The notes beneath the pieces are model-generated. The model saw only the letters and a list, made by a program, of their open reading frames with translations. It was not told the DNA's origin and did not search any database. From Methylobacterium radiotolerans JCM 2831 (GTDB taxonomy: Bacteria; Pseudomonadota; Alphaproteobacteria; Rhizobiales; Beijerinckiaceae), in NCBI RefSeq assembly GCF_000019725.1, contig NC_010505.1, positions 186,001 to 250,000 on the forward strand: DNA of 64,000 nucleotides, written 5' to 3'. Shown one piece after another: positions 29,709 to 38,774 of the stretch. The position numbers and the translations under genes were made by a program. Within the stretch, counting starts at the first letter, position 1, and every line of letters starts with the position of its first letter.

Positions 29709-31799
29709 TCAGACGAGGTGGAGGGCGCTGACGGCGAGGTCGATGGCCTTGATGCCCACGAAGGGCACGAGGACGCCCCCGAGGCCGTAGATCAGGAGGT
29801 TCCGGCGCAGCAGCGCGGCCGCGCCGACGGCCCGGTAGGTGACGCCGCGCAGGGCCAGCGGGATCAGCGCCACGATGATCAGCGCGTTGAAGATGATCGC
29901 CGACAGGATCGCGCTCTGCGGCGAGGCGAGGCCCATGATGTTGAGCGCCTGGAGCTGCGGGTAGAGCCCGAGGAACATCGCCGGGATGATGGCGAAGTAC
30001 TTGGCCACGTCGTTGGCGATCGAGAAGGTCGTCAGCGCGCCGCGGGTCATCAGCAGCTGCTTGCCGATGCCGACGATCTCGATGAGCTTCGTCGGGTCGC
30101 TGTCGAGATCGACCATGTTGCCGGCCTCGCGGGCGGCCACCGTGCCGGTGTTCATGGCGACACCGACATCGGCCTGGGCCAGCGCTGGAGCGTCGTTGGT
30201 GCCGTCGCCGCACATGGCGACGAGCTTGCCGTCCGCCTGCTCCTTGCGGATCAGCGCGAGCTTGTCCTCAGGCGTGGCCTGGGCGAGGAAGTCGTCGACG
30301 CCGGCCTCGGCCGCGATCGCCGCCGCGGTCATCGGGTTGTCGCCGGTGATCATCACCGTGCGGATGCCCATCTGGCGCAGCTCGGCGAAGCGCTCGCGGA
30401 TGCCGCCTTTCACGATGTCCTTCAGGTAGACGACGCCGAGCAGGCGGCCGTTTTTGGCGACGGCCAGCGGCGTGCCGCCGACCTTGGCGATCTCCTCGGC
30501 GATGGCGCGGGTCTCCTTGACGGCGGCCGTCTCCGGAGCCGGCTGAAAGGCCAGGGCGGCGCTCGAGCCCCGGCTCGCCACCGGCTGACCGGACAGCGAC
30601 GCGATCACGGCGTCGACGGCGCCCTTGCGGATCGAGGCGCTCTCCAAGTCGACGCCCGACATCCGCGACTGTGCGGTGAACGGCACGAAGGTGGCGTTGA
30701 GCGCGGCCATGTCGCGGGCGCGGATGCCGTACTTCTCCTTGGCCAGCACCACGATCGAGCGGCCCTCCGGCGTTTCGTCGGCGAGCGAGGCGAGCTGCGC
30801 CGCGTCGCCGAGTTCCTGCGCGCTCACGCCGGAGACCGGACGGAACTCGGTGGCCTGCCGGTTGCCGAGCGTGATCGTGCCGGTCTTGTCGAGGAGGAGG
30901 GTGTCGACGTCGCCCGCCGCCTCGACGGCGCGGCCCGACATGGCGAGCACGTTGAAGCGGACCAGCCGGTCCATGCCGGCGATGCCGATCGCCGAGAGCA
31001 GCGCGCCGATCGTCGTGGGGATCAGGGTCACGAACAGGGCGACGAGGACGATCACCGGGATCGCGCCGCCCGCGTAGCTCGCGAAGCTCGGGATCGAGGC
31101 CACCGCGAAGACGAACACGATGGTGAGCCCGGCGAGCAGGATGTTCAGGGCGATCTCGTTCGGCGTCTTCTGTCGCGAGGCGCCCTCGACCAGCGCGATA
31201 ATCCGGTCCACGAAGGTCGAGCCGGCCGCGGCGGTGATCCGGACCTTGATCTCGTCCGAGAGCACCTGCGTGCCGCCGGTCACCGCCGAGCGGTCGCCGC
31301 CGGATTCGCGGATCACCGGCGCGGATTCACCCGTGATGGCGGCCTCGTTCACGGAGGCTACACCCTCGATCGCTTCGCCGTCGGAGGGGATCAGGTCGCC
31401 GGCCTCGACCAGCACGACGTCGCCGACCTTGAGGGCGGTGCCCGGCACCGTCTCGTAGGCGCGGCCCGGTCCCTTGAGGCGCTTCGCCGTCATCTCGGTG
31501 CGGGTGCGCCGCAGGCTGTCGGCCTGGGCCTTGCCGCGCCCCTCCGCGAGGGCCTCGGCGAAGTTGGCGAAGATCAGGGTGAACCACAACCAGAGGATGA
31601 TCTGGCCGGAGAAGGCGAGATCGCTGCCGCCGGTGATGAGGTCGCGGGCGAACAGGATCGTGGTGAGCACCGCCACGACCTCGACCACGAACATGACCGG
31701 GTTGCGGATCATGGCGCGGGGATCGAGCTTCCTGACGGAGCCTATGAGGGCCGGCCCGATCAGGGCGGCACTGAACAGGGATGACGTCTGGCGAGACAT
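29709..31799 (-). CDS. kdpB: Potassium-transporting P-type ATPase subunit B
   Basis: A 696-residue P-type ATPase and the energising subunit of the Kdp pump. The phosphorylation site is [13 protein letters not shown], the TGES loop of the actuator domain is in [10 protein letters not shown], and the nucleotide and hinge motifs [14 protein letters not shown] and [18 protein letters not shown] are intact. It has the normal seven or so membrane helices. The start lies 103 bases after the 64-residue microprotein gene, a gap that carries an inverted repeat. Confidence 0.96.
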   Translation of the reverse strand: MSRQTSSLFSAALIGPALIGSVRKLDPRAMIRNPVMFVVEVVAVLTTILFARDLITGGSDLAFSGQIILWLWFTLIFANFAEALAEGRGKAQADSLRRTRTEMTAKRLKGPGRAYETVPGTALKVGDVVLVEAGDLIPSDGEAIEGVASVNEAAITGESAPVIRESGGDRSAVTGGTQVLSDEIKVRITAAAGSTFVDRIIALVEGASRQKTPNEIALNILLAGLTIVFVFAVASIPSFASYAGGAIPVIVLVALFVTLIPTTIGALLSAIGIAGMDRLVRFNVLAMSGRAVEAAGDVDTLLLDKTGTITLGNRQATEFRPVSGVSAQELGDAAQLASLADETPEGRSIVVLAKEKYGIRARDMAALNATFVPFTAQSRMSGVDLESASIRKGAVDAVIASLSGQPVASRGSSAALAFQPAPETAAVKETRAIAEEIAKVGGTPLAVAKNGRLLGVVYLKDIVKGGIRERFAELRQMGIRTVMITGDNPMTAAAIAAEAGVDDFLAQATPEDKLALIRKEQADGKLVAMCGDGTNDAPALAQADVGVAMNTGTVAAREAGNMVDLDSDPTKLIEIVGIGKQLLMTRGALTTFSIANDVAKYFAIIPAMFLGLYPQLQALNIMGLASPQSAILSAIIFNALIIVALIPLALRGVTYRAVGAAALLRRNLLIYGLGGVLVPFVGIKAIDLAVSALHLV

Positions 31800-31834
31800 G
31801 GAAAATGTCCGGAGGAGAGATGGAAGTGGGGCTG

Positions 31835-31890
31835 CCGTCCTCGCGGGCGGAGCGATGCGATCCAGGGCCGCGCTGCGCTCGCGAGGACGG
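31835..31890 (-). repeat. Inverted repeat between the kdp microprotein gene and kdpB
   Basis: A 10-base perfect inverted repeat (31835-31844 against 31881-31890) encloses 36 bases in the kdpA-kdpB spacer. It could form a stem in the mRNA just before kdpB and affect processing or translation of kdpB relative to kdpA. It may also belong to a dispersed repeat, which cannot be tested within this window. Confidence 0.5.
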
Positions 31891-31902
31891 TTGCGGAGGG
31901 GT

Positions 31903-32097
31903 TCAGCCCGCGACGCCGAGGGTCAGCGTGTAGGCCGCCAGCAGGGCGAAGCCGCCGAGGAGGACGACGCCGAGAAGCGCCAGCACGAGGTCCGACGTCC
32001 GCGGGGGCGGGGCTCCGGCACGGCCGGCGCGATGCGGCTGCCGGTGCAGCACGAGGTGGTGGCGCGCGACGCGCCGGGCGGGGAGGGCGCGCGGCAT
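31903..32097 (-). CDS. 64-residue kdp-embedded membrane microprotein
   Basis: A small gene lies between kdpA and kdpB. The ATG at 32097 is separated from the kdpA stop by one base and follows a G-rich ribosome site, so it should be translated with kdpA. The N-terminal half (about 35 residues) is basic, rich in Arg and His; the C-terminal half is one hydrophobic helix ([20 protein letters not shown]) ending in LTLGVAG. This predicts a single-pass inner-membrane protein with a positively charged cytoplasmic tail. It is not KdpF, which is present upstream. It may be an extra subunit or regulator of the Kdp complex; I know no name for it. Confidence 0.65.
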   Translation of the reverse strand: MPRALPARRVARHHLVLHRQPHRAGRAGAPPPRTSDLVLALLGVVLLGGFALLAAYTLTLGVAG

Positions 32098-32098
32098 C

Positions 32099-33814
32099 TC
32101 AGCCCCCCGTCGCGAAGGTCTGGCCGGCGGCGCCCGCGAGGTGCTCGACCACGGGGCCCAGCGCCAGCGAGGGGAAGAAGGTCAGGCCGCCGATGATCAG
32201 GATCACCCCGACGAGCAGCCCGACGAACAGGCCGCCGTGGGTCGGGAAGGTGCCTGCCGAGGCCGGGACCGTCTTCTTGGCGGCGAGCGAGCCCGCGATG
32301 GCGAGCACGGGGATCTTCACGAAGAACCGGCCGACCAGCATGCCGATGGCGAGCGTGCTGTTGTAGAACAGCGTGTTGGCCGTCAGCCCGCCGAAGGCCG
32401 AGCCGTTGTTGGCCGCCGCCGACGTGTAGGCGTAGAGGATCTCGGTGAAGCCGTGCGGGCCGGCATTGGCCGGGCCGGCGAGGCCCGCCGGCACCACCGT
32501 CGCTAGCGCCGTGAAGCCCAGCATCATCAGCGGCAGGCAGAGGATGCCGAGCATGGCCATCTTCACCTCCTTCGCCTCGATCTTCTTGCCGAGGTACTCG
32601 GGGGTTCGGCCGACCATCAGGCCCGCCACGAAGATCGCCACGATCACGAAGATCAGCATGCCGTAGAGGCCGGCGCCGACGCCGCCGATGATGATCTCGC
32701 CGAGTTGCATGTTGAGCAGCGGGATCAGGCCGCCGAGCGCCGTGAACGAGTCGTGCATGGCGTTGACGGCACCGCAGGAGGCCGCCGTGGTGATCACCGC
32801 GAACAGCGCCGAGGCGGCGATGCCGAAGCGGGTCTCCTTGCCCTCCATGTTGCCGCCGGTCAGCCCGAAGCTGTTCAGGACGGAGCTTCCGTGGGCCTCG
32901 GCCCAGTAGGTGACGAGGACGCCCGCGAGGAACAGGATCCCCATGGCGCCGAGGATGGCCCAGCCCTGCCGCTCGTCGCCGACCATGCGGCCGAAGACGT
33001 TGGTGAGGGCGGCGCCGATCGCGAAGATCGAGACCATCTGGACGAGGTTCGACAGCGCGGTCGGATTCTCGAACGGGTGCGCGGCGTTGGCGTTGAAGAA
33101 GCCGCCACCGTTGGTGCCGAGCATCTTGATCGCCACCTGGCTCGCCACCGGTCCGAGCGCGATGGTCTGCTTGGCGCCTTCCAGCGTCGTGGCGTCGGCG
33201 TAGGCGCCGAGCGTCTGAGGTATGCCCTGCCAGACCAGGAACAGCGTGTAGGGCACGCAGATCGGCAGGAGGACGTAGAGGGTGGCGCGGGTCACATCGA
33301 CCCAGAACGAGCCGATCGTGCCGGAGGACGCGCGCGCGAATCCGCGGATCAGCGCCACCGCCACCGCGATGCCGGTCGCCGCCGACAGGAAGTTCTGGTG
33401 CGTCAGACCCAGCATCTGGGACAGGTACGAGAGCGTGGTCTCGCCGCCGTAGGACTGCCAGTTCGTGTTGGTGATGAAGCTGGTCGACGTGTTGAAGGCG
33501 AGGTCCGGCGCCACCGCGGTCTGGTCGGCCGGGTTCAGCGGCAGCACCGCCTGCAGCCGCAGGATCGCGTAGAGGACCGCGAAGCCCAGCACGTGGAACA
33601 GGATGACCGCACCCGTGTAGGCCAGCCAGTGCTGCTCCTGGCGGTCATCGATGCCGGACACACGGTAGAGACCGCGCTCGATCGGTCCGAGCACGGGCGA
33701 GAGGAAGGTGCGCTCTCCGGTGAAGACGCGGGTCATGTACGACCCGAGGGGCTTCACGAGCGCCAGAACGATCGCGCCGTAGAGCGCGATCTGGATCCAG
33801 CCGTTGAGGGTCAT
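32099..33814 (-). CDS. kdpA: Potassium-transporting ATPase subunit A
   Basis: A 571-residue potassium-channel-like subunit with about ten membrane helices. Selectivity-filter-like regions are recognisable in [31 protein letters not shown] and NNGSAFGGL. This is the subunit that selects potassium on the periplasmic side. It starts 22 bases after the kdpF stop. Confidence 0.96.
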   Translation of the reverse strand: MTLNGWIQIALYGAIVLALVKPLGSYMTRVFTGERTFLSPVLGPIERGLYRVSGIDDRQEQHWLAYTGAVILFHVLGFAVLYAILRLQAVLPLNPADQTAVAPDLAFNTSTSFITNTNWQSYGGETTLSYLSQMLGLTHQNFLSAATGIAVAVALIRGFARASSGTIGSFWVDVTRATLYVLLPICVPYTLFLVWQGIPQTLGAYADATTLEGAKQTIALGPVASQVAIKMLGTNGGGFFNANAAHPFENPTALSNLVQMVSIFAIGAALTNVFGRMVGDERQGWAILGAMGILFLAGVLVTYWAEAHGSSVLNSFGLTGGNMEGKETRFGIAASALFAVITTAASCGAVNAMHDSFTALGGLIPLLNMQLGEIIIGGVGAGLYGMLIFVIVAIFVAGLMVGRTPEYLGKKIEAKEVKMAMLGILCLPLMMLGFTALATVVPAGLAGPANAGPHGFTEILYAYTSAAANNGSAFGGLTANTLFYNSTLAIGMLVGRFFVKIPVLAIAGSLAAKKTVPASAGTFPTHGGLFVGLLVGVILIIGGLTFFPSLALGPVVEHLAGAAGQTFATGG

Positions 33815-33835
33815 GGGGGAGATCCTGCGGGCCGC

Positions 33836-33925
33836 TCAGAACCGCTCGGGGCGGACGAGGGCGTAGGTGAGGTAGACGAGGAGGCCGGCGGTCACGCAGG
33901 CGCCGAGGGCGAGGTCGAGGGTCAT
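33836..33925 (-). CDS. kdpF: Potassium-transporting ATPase subunit F
   Basis: A 29-residue lipid-like stabilising subunit. The sequence has a single helix and the typical end LVYLTYALVRPERF, which identifies it as KdpF. The ATG at 33925 follows a GAGAGAGG site that overlaps the upstream small gene's end, with an 11-base gap. Confidence 0.9.
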   Translation of the reverse strand: MTLDLALGACVTAGLLVYLTYALVRPERF

Positions 33926-33936
33926 GGCGGCCTCTC

Positions 33937-34020
33937 TCACAGCCGGTCGCAGGCGGCCGCGTAGCCGGCCGCCGCGACGAAGAAGGCGAGCCCTCCGGCC
34001 AGGAAGACGATGTCGAGCAT
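33937..34020 (-). CDS. 27-residue membrane microprotein preceding kdpF
   Basis: A tiny frame starts at ATG 34020 and ends 11 bases before kdpF. The product is one hydrophobic helix (DIVFLAGGLAFFVAAAGYAA) with a short polar end ACDRL. Small proteins ending in a similar Cys-Asp-Arg-Leu tail are, as far as I recall, often found just before kdpF in alphaproteobacteria, usually unnamed. The ribosome site is weak (C-rich), which is the main reason for caution. It would be the first product of the kdp operon. Confidence 0.6.
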   Translation of the reverse strand: MLDIVFLAGGLAFFVAAAGYAAACDRL

Positions 34021-34147
34021 GGGGGTCAGGTCCGGTTCGGCGGACCGGCCGCGGAGGCTCCGCGACCGGGCTTGGCCGACCATCAGTGTCGCCGGGAACC
34101 GCGTTAGGGTTCGAGCGAGGACCGAGCCGGAACATATAAGGGTCGCG
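34021..34147 (-). promoter_or_regulatory. Putative kdp operon promoter region
   Basis: The 127 bases in front of the first kdp microprotein include an AT-rich patch (AACATATAAG near 34131-34140) in an otherwise GC-rich stretch, which on the minus strand reads as a TATATG-like -10. A 9-base direct repeat CGCGTTAGG occurs at 34100-34108 and 34144-34152, 44 bases apart, a spacing of about four helical turns. It could be a KdpE site, but it does not match the E. coli site and this is a guess. Confidence 0.35.
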
Positions 34148-34411
34148 TTAGGATCGGGGGCGTCGGCCGAAGCTCGCCTGGAGGCCCGCGCAGGCTGCCG
34201 GAACGGTCAGCCAAGCCGCGCCCGGGCAGAGGGCGCGCCACCGGGCGCGGTCCAGGCGGATCACCCCGGCCTCTCGGCCGAGGATCCCGCCGTAACCGAG
34301 GCCGCAGACGCCGCAGCGTCCGGCGAGCGGCTCGATGGGGCAGGACGAGGGTGACGCGTCGGCCGGCGACGCAGCGGCGCCGCGACAGGCGGGGGAGACT
34401 CCGGCGCTCAC
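34148..34411 (-). CDS. Hypothetical Cys-containing small protein
   Basis: An 87-residue frame begins with GTG in a GTGA overlap with the previous small gene, so it would be translationally coupled. The product has a CGVCGLGYG motif and three further cysteines, which could bind a metal, and a mildly hydrophobic C-terminal part (CPGAAWLTVPAACAGLQ). No family recognised. Coding support comes mainly from the coupling and the cysteine pattern. Confidence 0.4.
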   Translation of the reverse strand: MSAGVSPACRGAAASPADASPSSCPIEPLAGRCGVCGLGYGGILGREAGVIRLDRARWRALCPGAAWLTVPAACAGLQASFGRRPRS

Positions 34412-34548
34412 CGGACCTGCAGGGGTTCGAAGAGGTTCAGCGCGAGCAGCGCGAGGGACACGGCGGACCACCCGCCGAGCGCGACCACCATCAGAGCGAA
34501 GACGTGGTCGGCCCTGCACTCGGCGAGGATGTGGCGGACGATTCGCAT
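34408..34548 (-). CDS. Hypothetical 46-residue membrane protein
   Basis: ATG at 34548 follows GGAG seven bases upstream. A polar, basic N-terminus (MRIVRHILAECRAD) is followed by one hydrophobic helix (FALMVVALGGWSAVSLALLAL) and a short tail NLFEPLQVR. It overlaps the end of the upstream gene by 58 bases and the start of the next by four. A single-pass inner-membrane protein of unknown function, perhaps linked to the kdp operon that follows. Confidence 0.55.
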   Translation of the reverse strand: MRIVRHILAECRADHVFALMVVALGGWSAVSLALLALNLFEPLQVR

Positions 34549-34802
34549 GCGGAGGCTCCATCCGGGCTGTTGCCCGATGGCGCGACCACGTCCGCATCGG
34601 CCGTGAGGGACCAAGACGCGTGCGAGGCGTCTGGCATAGGGATGTCATCAGGACCGGGGGCCGGCGCGTCCGCAAGGCCCAGGAAGCTCGGGTCGAGCTC
34701 GTGCAGGAAGCAGGGCGGCGAGCTGTAGGCGCCGAAGTCCGGCTCGTCGCGGCTCGGCGACGCTGACACACCCTCGGGCGCTCGGGTCGGGTCTGACGGC
34801 AT
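34491..34802 (-). CDS. Hypothetical protein with SSPPCFLHELDP motif
   Basis: A 103-residue protein starting at ATG 34802 after a GGAGGG site. The central FGAYSSPPCFLHELDPSFLGL stretch resembles a motif I recall from many small methylobacterial and rhizobial proteins of unknown function. In those proteins a charged C-terminal helix usually follows, whereas here the end is Ser/Pro/Ala-rich and overlaps another small gene; a late frameshift could explain this. Function unknown. Confidence 0.6.
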   Translation of the reverse strand: MPSDPTRAPEGVSASPSRDEPDFGAYSSPPCFLHELDPSFLGLADAPAPGPDDIPMPDASHASWSLTADADVVAPSGNSPDGASACESSATSSPSAGPTTSSL

Positions 34803-34906
34803 GACGCGGTCCCTCCGGAAGCGTCCCGTTCGCGGCCGGCCGTCAGGCCGGGTGCCGCGTCGGACGCCGGATGTCGGACCCGGCCGCGACGCGGCCGGGC
34901 GCGGTT

Positions 34907-35116
34907 CTAAACCGTCGCGGCTTCTGGCTGCTCGGCCGAGTTGAACACGACCTCGCCGGTCCGCTCGCAGACCACGCTGACCGAGGTCGCCCCGTTCTCG
35001 CGCTGCTGCACGGGGAGCTGCGCGAGCGCGTAGGCCGTCGCCGCCTCGAGATCGCACGGCCACAGTTTGGTGAAGCTCTCGCGCTTCCCGCGGCGAAAAG
35101 TGATTTTGTAAGCCAT
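34907..35116 (-). CDS. Small hypothetical protein
   Basis: A 69-residue soluble protein with a strong ribosome site (GGAGGAAACG before ATG at 35116). The start MAYKITFRRGKRESFTKLWP suggests a beta hairpin, followed by a helix (LEAATAYALAQLPVQQ) and another strand pair (SVSVVCERTGEVVF). No known domain recognised. It ends 105 bases before the next gene on the same strand. Confidence 0.7.
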   Translation of the reverse strand: MAYKITFRRGKRESFTKLWPCDLEAATAYALAQLPVQQRENGATSVSVVCERTGEVVFNSAEQPEAATV

Positions 35117-35407
35117 CGTTTCCTCCGTTTTCACGGAAGATACACCTTCTCGGCGTGCCGCCACGTCGCGCCGAGACATGGCACCGATGCGTTCCGGGCG
35201 GGAACGGCGGCGACATACGGGTAGATCGGTCAGAAACGGTCAACCCGCGACTGGAGCGGGACAGCAGTCTCCGTACAGCTTGATCCGCAAAATAGACCAT
35301 GCGACGGTACCGAATAATGAATTGCGCAGCCTCGGGCATCGCGCAGATCAGGCCTTCTAGGGCAGGGCGTCACGCCATGGCGCATCGGTGTCGGAGTGGT
35401 TCGAGTC

Positions 35408-38332
35408 ATGTGCCACACGCCGGCCGGGTCACTTGACGGAGCGGGCCGGGCCGCGGACGCCGCCCCGGTCCGGAACGCCGGGCCGCTCGACGAGGTCGGG
35501 GTCGCCAAGCAGAAGCTCATCGAGGCGATCGAGTGCAGCTCCGAGGGCTTCGCACTGTTCGATTCGGACGATCGCCTCGTCCTATGCAACGGGCACTTCC
35601 AAGATCTCCATCCCGGCCTGTCGACGATCATCGTGCCGGGCGTAGCTTTCGAGGCCATCGCCCGCGCCGTCGCCGAGACCTGCGTCGTTCGCCCGAACGG
35701 CATGACCGTCGAGGGCTGGCTTGCCGAGCGGATCGCCCACTACCGCGCGCCGGGAGGCCCGCTTCTCCAGCAGCGCGTCGACGGCCGCTGGGTCCAGGTC
35801 AACGAGCGCAAGACCAACGACGGCGGCGTCGTCGCCGTCTACACCGACGTGACCGAGATCAAGCGCGCCGAGCAGGTGCTCCAAGCGACGCAGGGGCGGC
35901 TGACCTACCTGCTCACCGCGTCCCCGTCGATGATCTGCAGCTTCGAGGTCGGCGGCAGGAACGCGCCGACCTTCATCAGCGAGAACGTGCGCGATCTCCT
36001 GGGCTACGAGCCGGGCGATTACCTGGCCGGGCCGGAATTCTGGCTGGAGCGGCTTCATCCCGACGACCGCGACCGCGTGCTCGCCGAGTTCCCGCGCCTG
36101 CTCGCCGACGGGCACAACGTCATCGAGTACCGGTTCCAGCACGCGAACGGCACCTATCGCTGGGTCCGGGACGAGCAGCGCCTCCTGCGGGATTTGGGCG
36201 GACAGCCCGTCGAGGTGGTCGAGTCCTGGAGCGACATCACCGAGCGCAAAGAAGCCGAGCTGGCGCTGCAGAAGCAGACCGCCTTCGTCGAGCTGCTCCA
36301 GGCCGCCGCCGCGGCCGCCAACGAGGCCCCGACGGTCGAGGACGCCCTGCGCTTCTGCCTCGAGCGCGTCGCGCAGCACGCCGGCTGGCCCGTCGGTCAC
36401 GCCCATATCCTGGCCCGGGACGGGACGCGGACGCTGCTCCCGACCGGCATCTGGCACTGCGACCCCGGCGCGGATGTCGCGCGATTCCAGGCCGCTACGG
36501 CTGCTACGTCGCTGGCCGCCGGATCGGGCCTGGCCGGCCGCGTTCTCGTCTCGGGCGCGCCGGAATGGAGCGTCGGGGACCCGACGCTGGCCGCGGACCC
36601 GCGCGCGCCGGCGGCGGTCGAGCACGGCATCCGGGCGGGATTCGGCTTTCCGGTGACGGTCGGGCGCGACGTCGTCGCGGTGCTGGAGTTCTTCGCCCGC
36701 GACGCGTCCCCGCCGGACGCCTCGCTGCTCCGGGTCATGAGCAACATCGGCGCGCAGCTCGGCCGCGTGATCGAGCGCAAGCAGGCCGAGGAGAGCCTGC
36801 GTCAGGCGAAGGAGGCGGCCGAGGAGGCGAGCCGCGCCAAGAGCAGCTTCCTCGCCAACATGAGCCACGAGTTGCGGACCCCGCTCAACGCGATCATCGG
36901 CTTCACCCGGCTGGTGATGCGGCGGGCGAAGGATGTCCTGCCGGTCAAGCAGTTCGAGAATCTCGAGAAGATCCTGGCGAGTTCCGAGCACCTGCTCTCG
37001 CTGATCAACAGCATCCTCGACCTCGCCAAGGTCGAGGCGGGGCGCATGGAGGTGAAGCCCTCGGACTTCGCCCTGGAGCCGGTCCTCGACCTGTGCCTGC
37101 GCACCGTCGAGCCCCTCGTCAAGAACGAGGGCGTGCGCCTCGTCCGGGACGTCCGGGACCCGCCCCCGATGCTGCGCACGGACGAGGAGAAGCTGCGGCA
37201 GATCCTGATCAATCTGCTCAGCAACGCCATCAAGTTCACCGAGGCCGGATCGGTCACGCTCCGCGTCCGCTCGGTCGATGAGGGCATCGAGTTCGCCGTG
37301 ATGGATACCGGCATCGGCATCCCGGCGGGCGCCCTGAGCGCGATCTTCGAGGAGTTCCATCAGGTCGACAACAGCGCGACCCGGTCCCACAGCGGCACCG
37401 GGCTCGGGCTCGCGATCAGCCACCGGCTCGCGCGCCTGCTCGGCGGCCGGATCGACGTCGAGAGCCGCGAGGGCGAGGGCTCGACCTTCACCCTCACCAT
37501 CCCGCCGCGGATCGCCGGCGGCGCCGAGGCGCCGCCCCCGAAGCCGGCGCCCGCCACCGTCACCGCGCCGCGCTCGGGCGCCAAGGTCGTGCTGGCGATC
37601 GACGACGATCCCAACGTCGTCTACCTGCTGAAGGAGAATCTCGCCGATGCCGGCTACACGGTCGTCGGCGCGGCGAGCGGCCAGGAAGGTCTGACGAAGG
37701 CCCGGGAGCTGCAGCCGCGGGCGATCACACTCGACATCATGATGCCCGGCACCGACGGCTGGCAGGTGCTGCACGCGCTGAAGTCCGATCCGCTGACCCG
37801 CGACATCCCGGTGGTGCTGATCTCGATCGTCGACCAGAAGGAGCTCGGCTTCCGGCTCGGCGCGACCGACTACATCGTGAAGCCGTTCGAGCGGGAGGCC
37901 CTGATCGGCGCCCTCGCGCGGATCGCCCCCGACAACGAGCGCGTCCTCGTGATCGACGACGATCCGAACGTGCCCGACCTCGTGCGCCAGCTGCTCGACT
38001 CGGAGCACTGCACCGTCGACTGGGTGGCCGACGGCGCGGCGGGCCTGGAGCGCATCGCGCAGGCCCGGCCGAGCGTCATCCTCCTCGACCTGCTCATGCC
38101 GCGGATGGACGGCCTGGCCTTCCTGGATGCCCTGCAGGCGGACCCCGCCGCCCGATCGATCCCTGTCGTGGTCCTGACCGCCGCGTCGCTTGATTCAGCC
38201 GAGCGCGGCATGCTGCGGGAGCGTGTGCTCGGGCTGATCGACAAGGGCGGGCTCGACCGCGCCGCCCTGATTCGCGAGGTCCGCCGCGTGCTGCCGGTCC
38301 TGGAGACTGAGACCGCCGACGGTGGCCGATGA
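35408..38332 (+). CDS. Hybrid sensor histidine kinase (PAS-PAS-GAF-HisKA-HATPase-REC-REC)
   Basis: A 974-residue cytosolic kinase. In order: a PAS-like domain with EAIECSSEGFALFD, a PAS/PAC domain (LHPDDRDRVLAEF, WVRDEQRLL), a GAF domain (about 290-450), the dimerisation/phospho-His region SFLANMSHELRTPLNAI, the ATPase domain ([29 protein letters not shown]), then two receivers with phospho-Asp in ITLDIMMPG and ILLDLLMPR. The second receiver is the output of an internal relay or a sink. ATG at 35408 was preferred to the GTG 12 bases earlier. The next two genes encode further receivers, so the three form one signalling unit. Confidence 0.9.
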   Translation: MCHTPAGSLDGAGRAADAAPVRNAGPLDEVGVAKQKLIEAIECSSEGFALFDSDDRLVLCNGHFQDLHPGLSTIIVPGVAFEAIARAVAETCVVRPNGMTVEGWLAERIAHYRAPGGPLLQQRVDGRWVQVNERKTNDGGVVAVYTDVTEIKRAEQVLQATQGRLTYLLTASPSMICSFEVGGRNAPTFISENVRDLLGYEPGDYLAGPEFWLERLHPDDRDRVLAEFPRLLADGHNVIEYRFQHANGTYRWVRDEQRLLRDLGGQPVEVVESWSDITERKEAELALQKQTAFVELLQAAAAAANEAPTVEDALRFCLERVAQHAGWPVGHAHILARDGTRTLLPTGIWHCDPGADVARFQAATAATSLAAGSGLAGRVLVSGAPEWSVGDPTLAADPRAPAAVEHGIRAGFGFPVTVGRDVVAVLEFFARDASPPDASLLRVMSNIGAQLGRVIERKQAEESLRQAKEAAEEASRAKSSFLANMSHELRTPLNAIIGFTRLVMRRAKDVLPVKQFENLEKILASSEHLLSLINSILDLAKVEAGRMEVKPSDFALEPVLDLCLRTVEPLVKNEGVRLVRDVRDPPPMLRTDEEKLRQILINLLSNAIKFTEAGSVTLRVRSVDEGIEFAVMDTGIGIPAGALSAIFEEFHQVDNSATRSHSGTGLGLAISHRLARLLGGRIDVESREGEGSTFTLTIPPRIAGGAEAPPPKPAPATVTAPRSGAKVVLAIDDDPNVVYLLKENLADAGYTVVGAASGQEGLTKARELQPRAITLDIMMPGTDGWQVLHALKSDPLTRDIPVVLISIVDQKELGFRLGATDYIVKPFEREALIGALARIAPDNERVLVIDDDPNVPDLVRQLLDSEHCTVDWVADGAAGLERIAQARPSVILLDLLMPRMDGLAFLDALQADPAARSIPVVVLTAASLDSAERGMLRERVLGLIDKGGLDRAALIREVRRVLPVLETETADGGR

Positions 38333-38381
38333 GGCTCGGGACAACCTGGGCGCGGCGGCCCGCATCGTCCGGGAGCCGCCC

Positions 38382-38741
38382 ATGAAGCGGATTCTCATCG
38401 TCGAGGACGTCGCGCTCAACCGCGATCTGCTGACCCAGTTGCTCGAGGACGAGTACGAGATCCTGATCGCCGTCGACGGGGCCGACGGCGTGGACATGGC
38501 GATCGCGCACCGGCCGGATCTCATCCTCATGGACCTGTCGCTGCCGCTCGTCGACGGCTGGGAGGCGACGCGCCGCATCAAGGCGAACGCGACCACCTCC
38601 GCCATTCCGGTGATGGCGATCACCGCCAACGCGATGTCCGGCGACGAGGACCGCGCGCGGGCTGCCGGCTGCGACGACTTCATGACCAAGCCCGTCGACG
38701 AGGACCTCCTCTTCGCCAAGCTGCAGCACTGGCTCGGCTGA
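38382..38741 (+). CDS. Single-domain response regulator (CheY/DivK-like)
   Basis: A 119-residue receiver without output domain. It has the acidic pair IVEDV (one acidic residue less than usual), the phospho-Asp in LILMDLSLPL, a conserved Thr region (AITANAM) and Lys in FMTKPVDE. ATG at 38382 is chosen because GGGAG lies six bases upstream; a GTG frame overlapping the kinase stop (38322) is the alternative. It probably shuttles phosphate between the kinase upstream and other partners. Confidence 0.88.
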   Translation: MKRILIVEDVALNRDLLTQLLEDEYEILIAVDGADGVDMAIAHRPDLILMDLSLPLVDGWEATRRIKANATTSAIPVMAITANAMSGDEDRARAAGCDDFMTKPVDEDLLFAKLQHWLG

Positions 38742-38774
38742 GCGCGGCCGTCGCACGCCAGGAAGGGAGGACCC

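Noticed and set aside
34021..34147. Possible c-di-AMP (ydaO) riboswitch in front of kdp
   Set aside because: Such riboswitches belong mainly to Gram-positive bacteria, and the 127 bases show no matching stem pattern.
34551..34802. Frameshift in the SPPCFLHE gene as a firm pseudogene call
   Set aside because: The frame has a good ribosome site and a complete reading frame; loss of the usual end cannot be shown without homologues.
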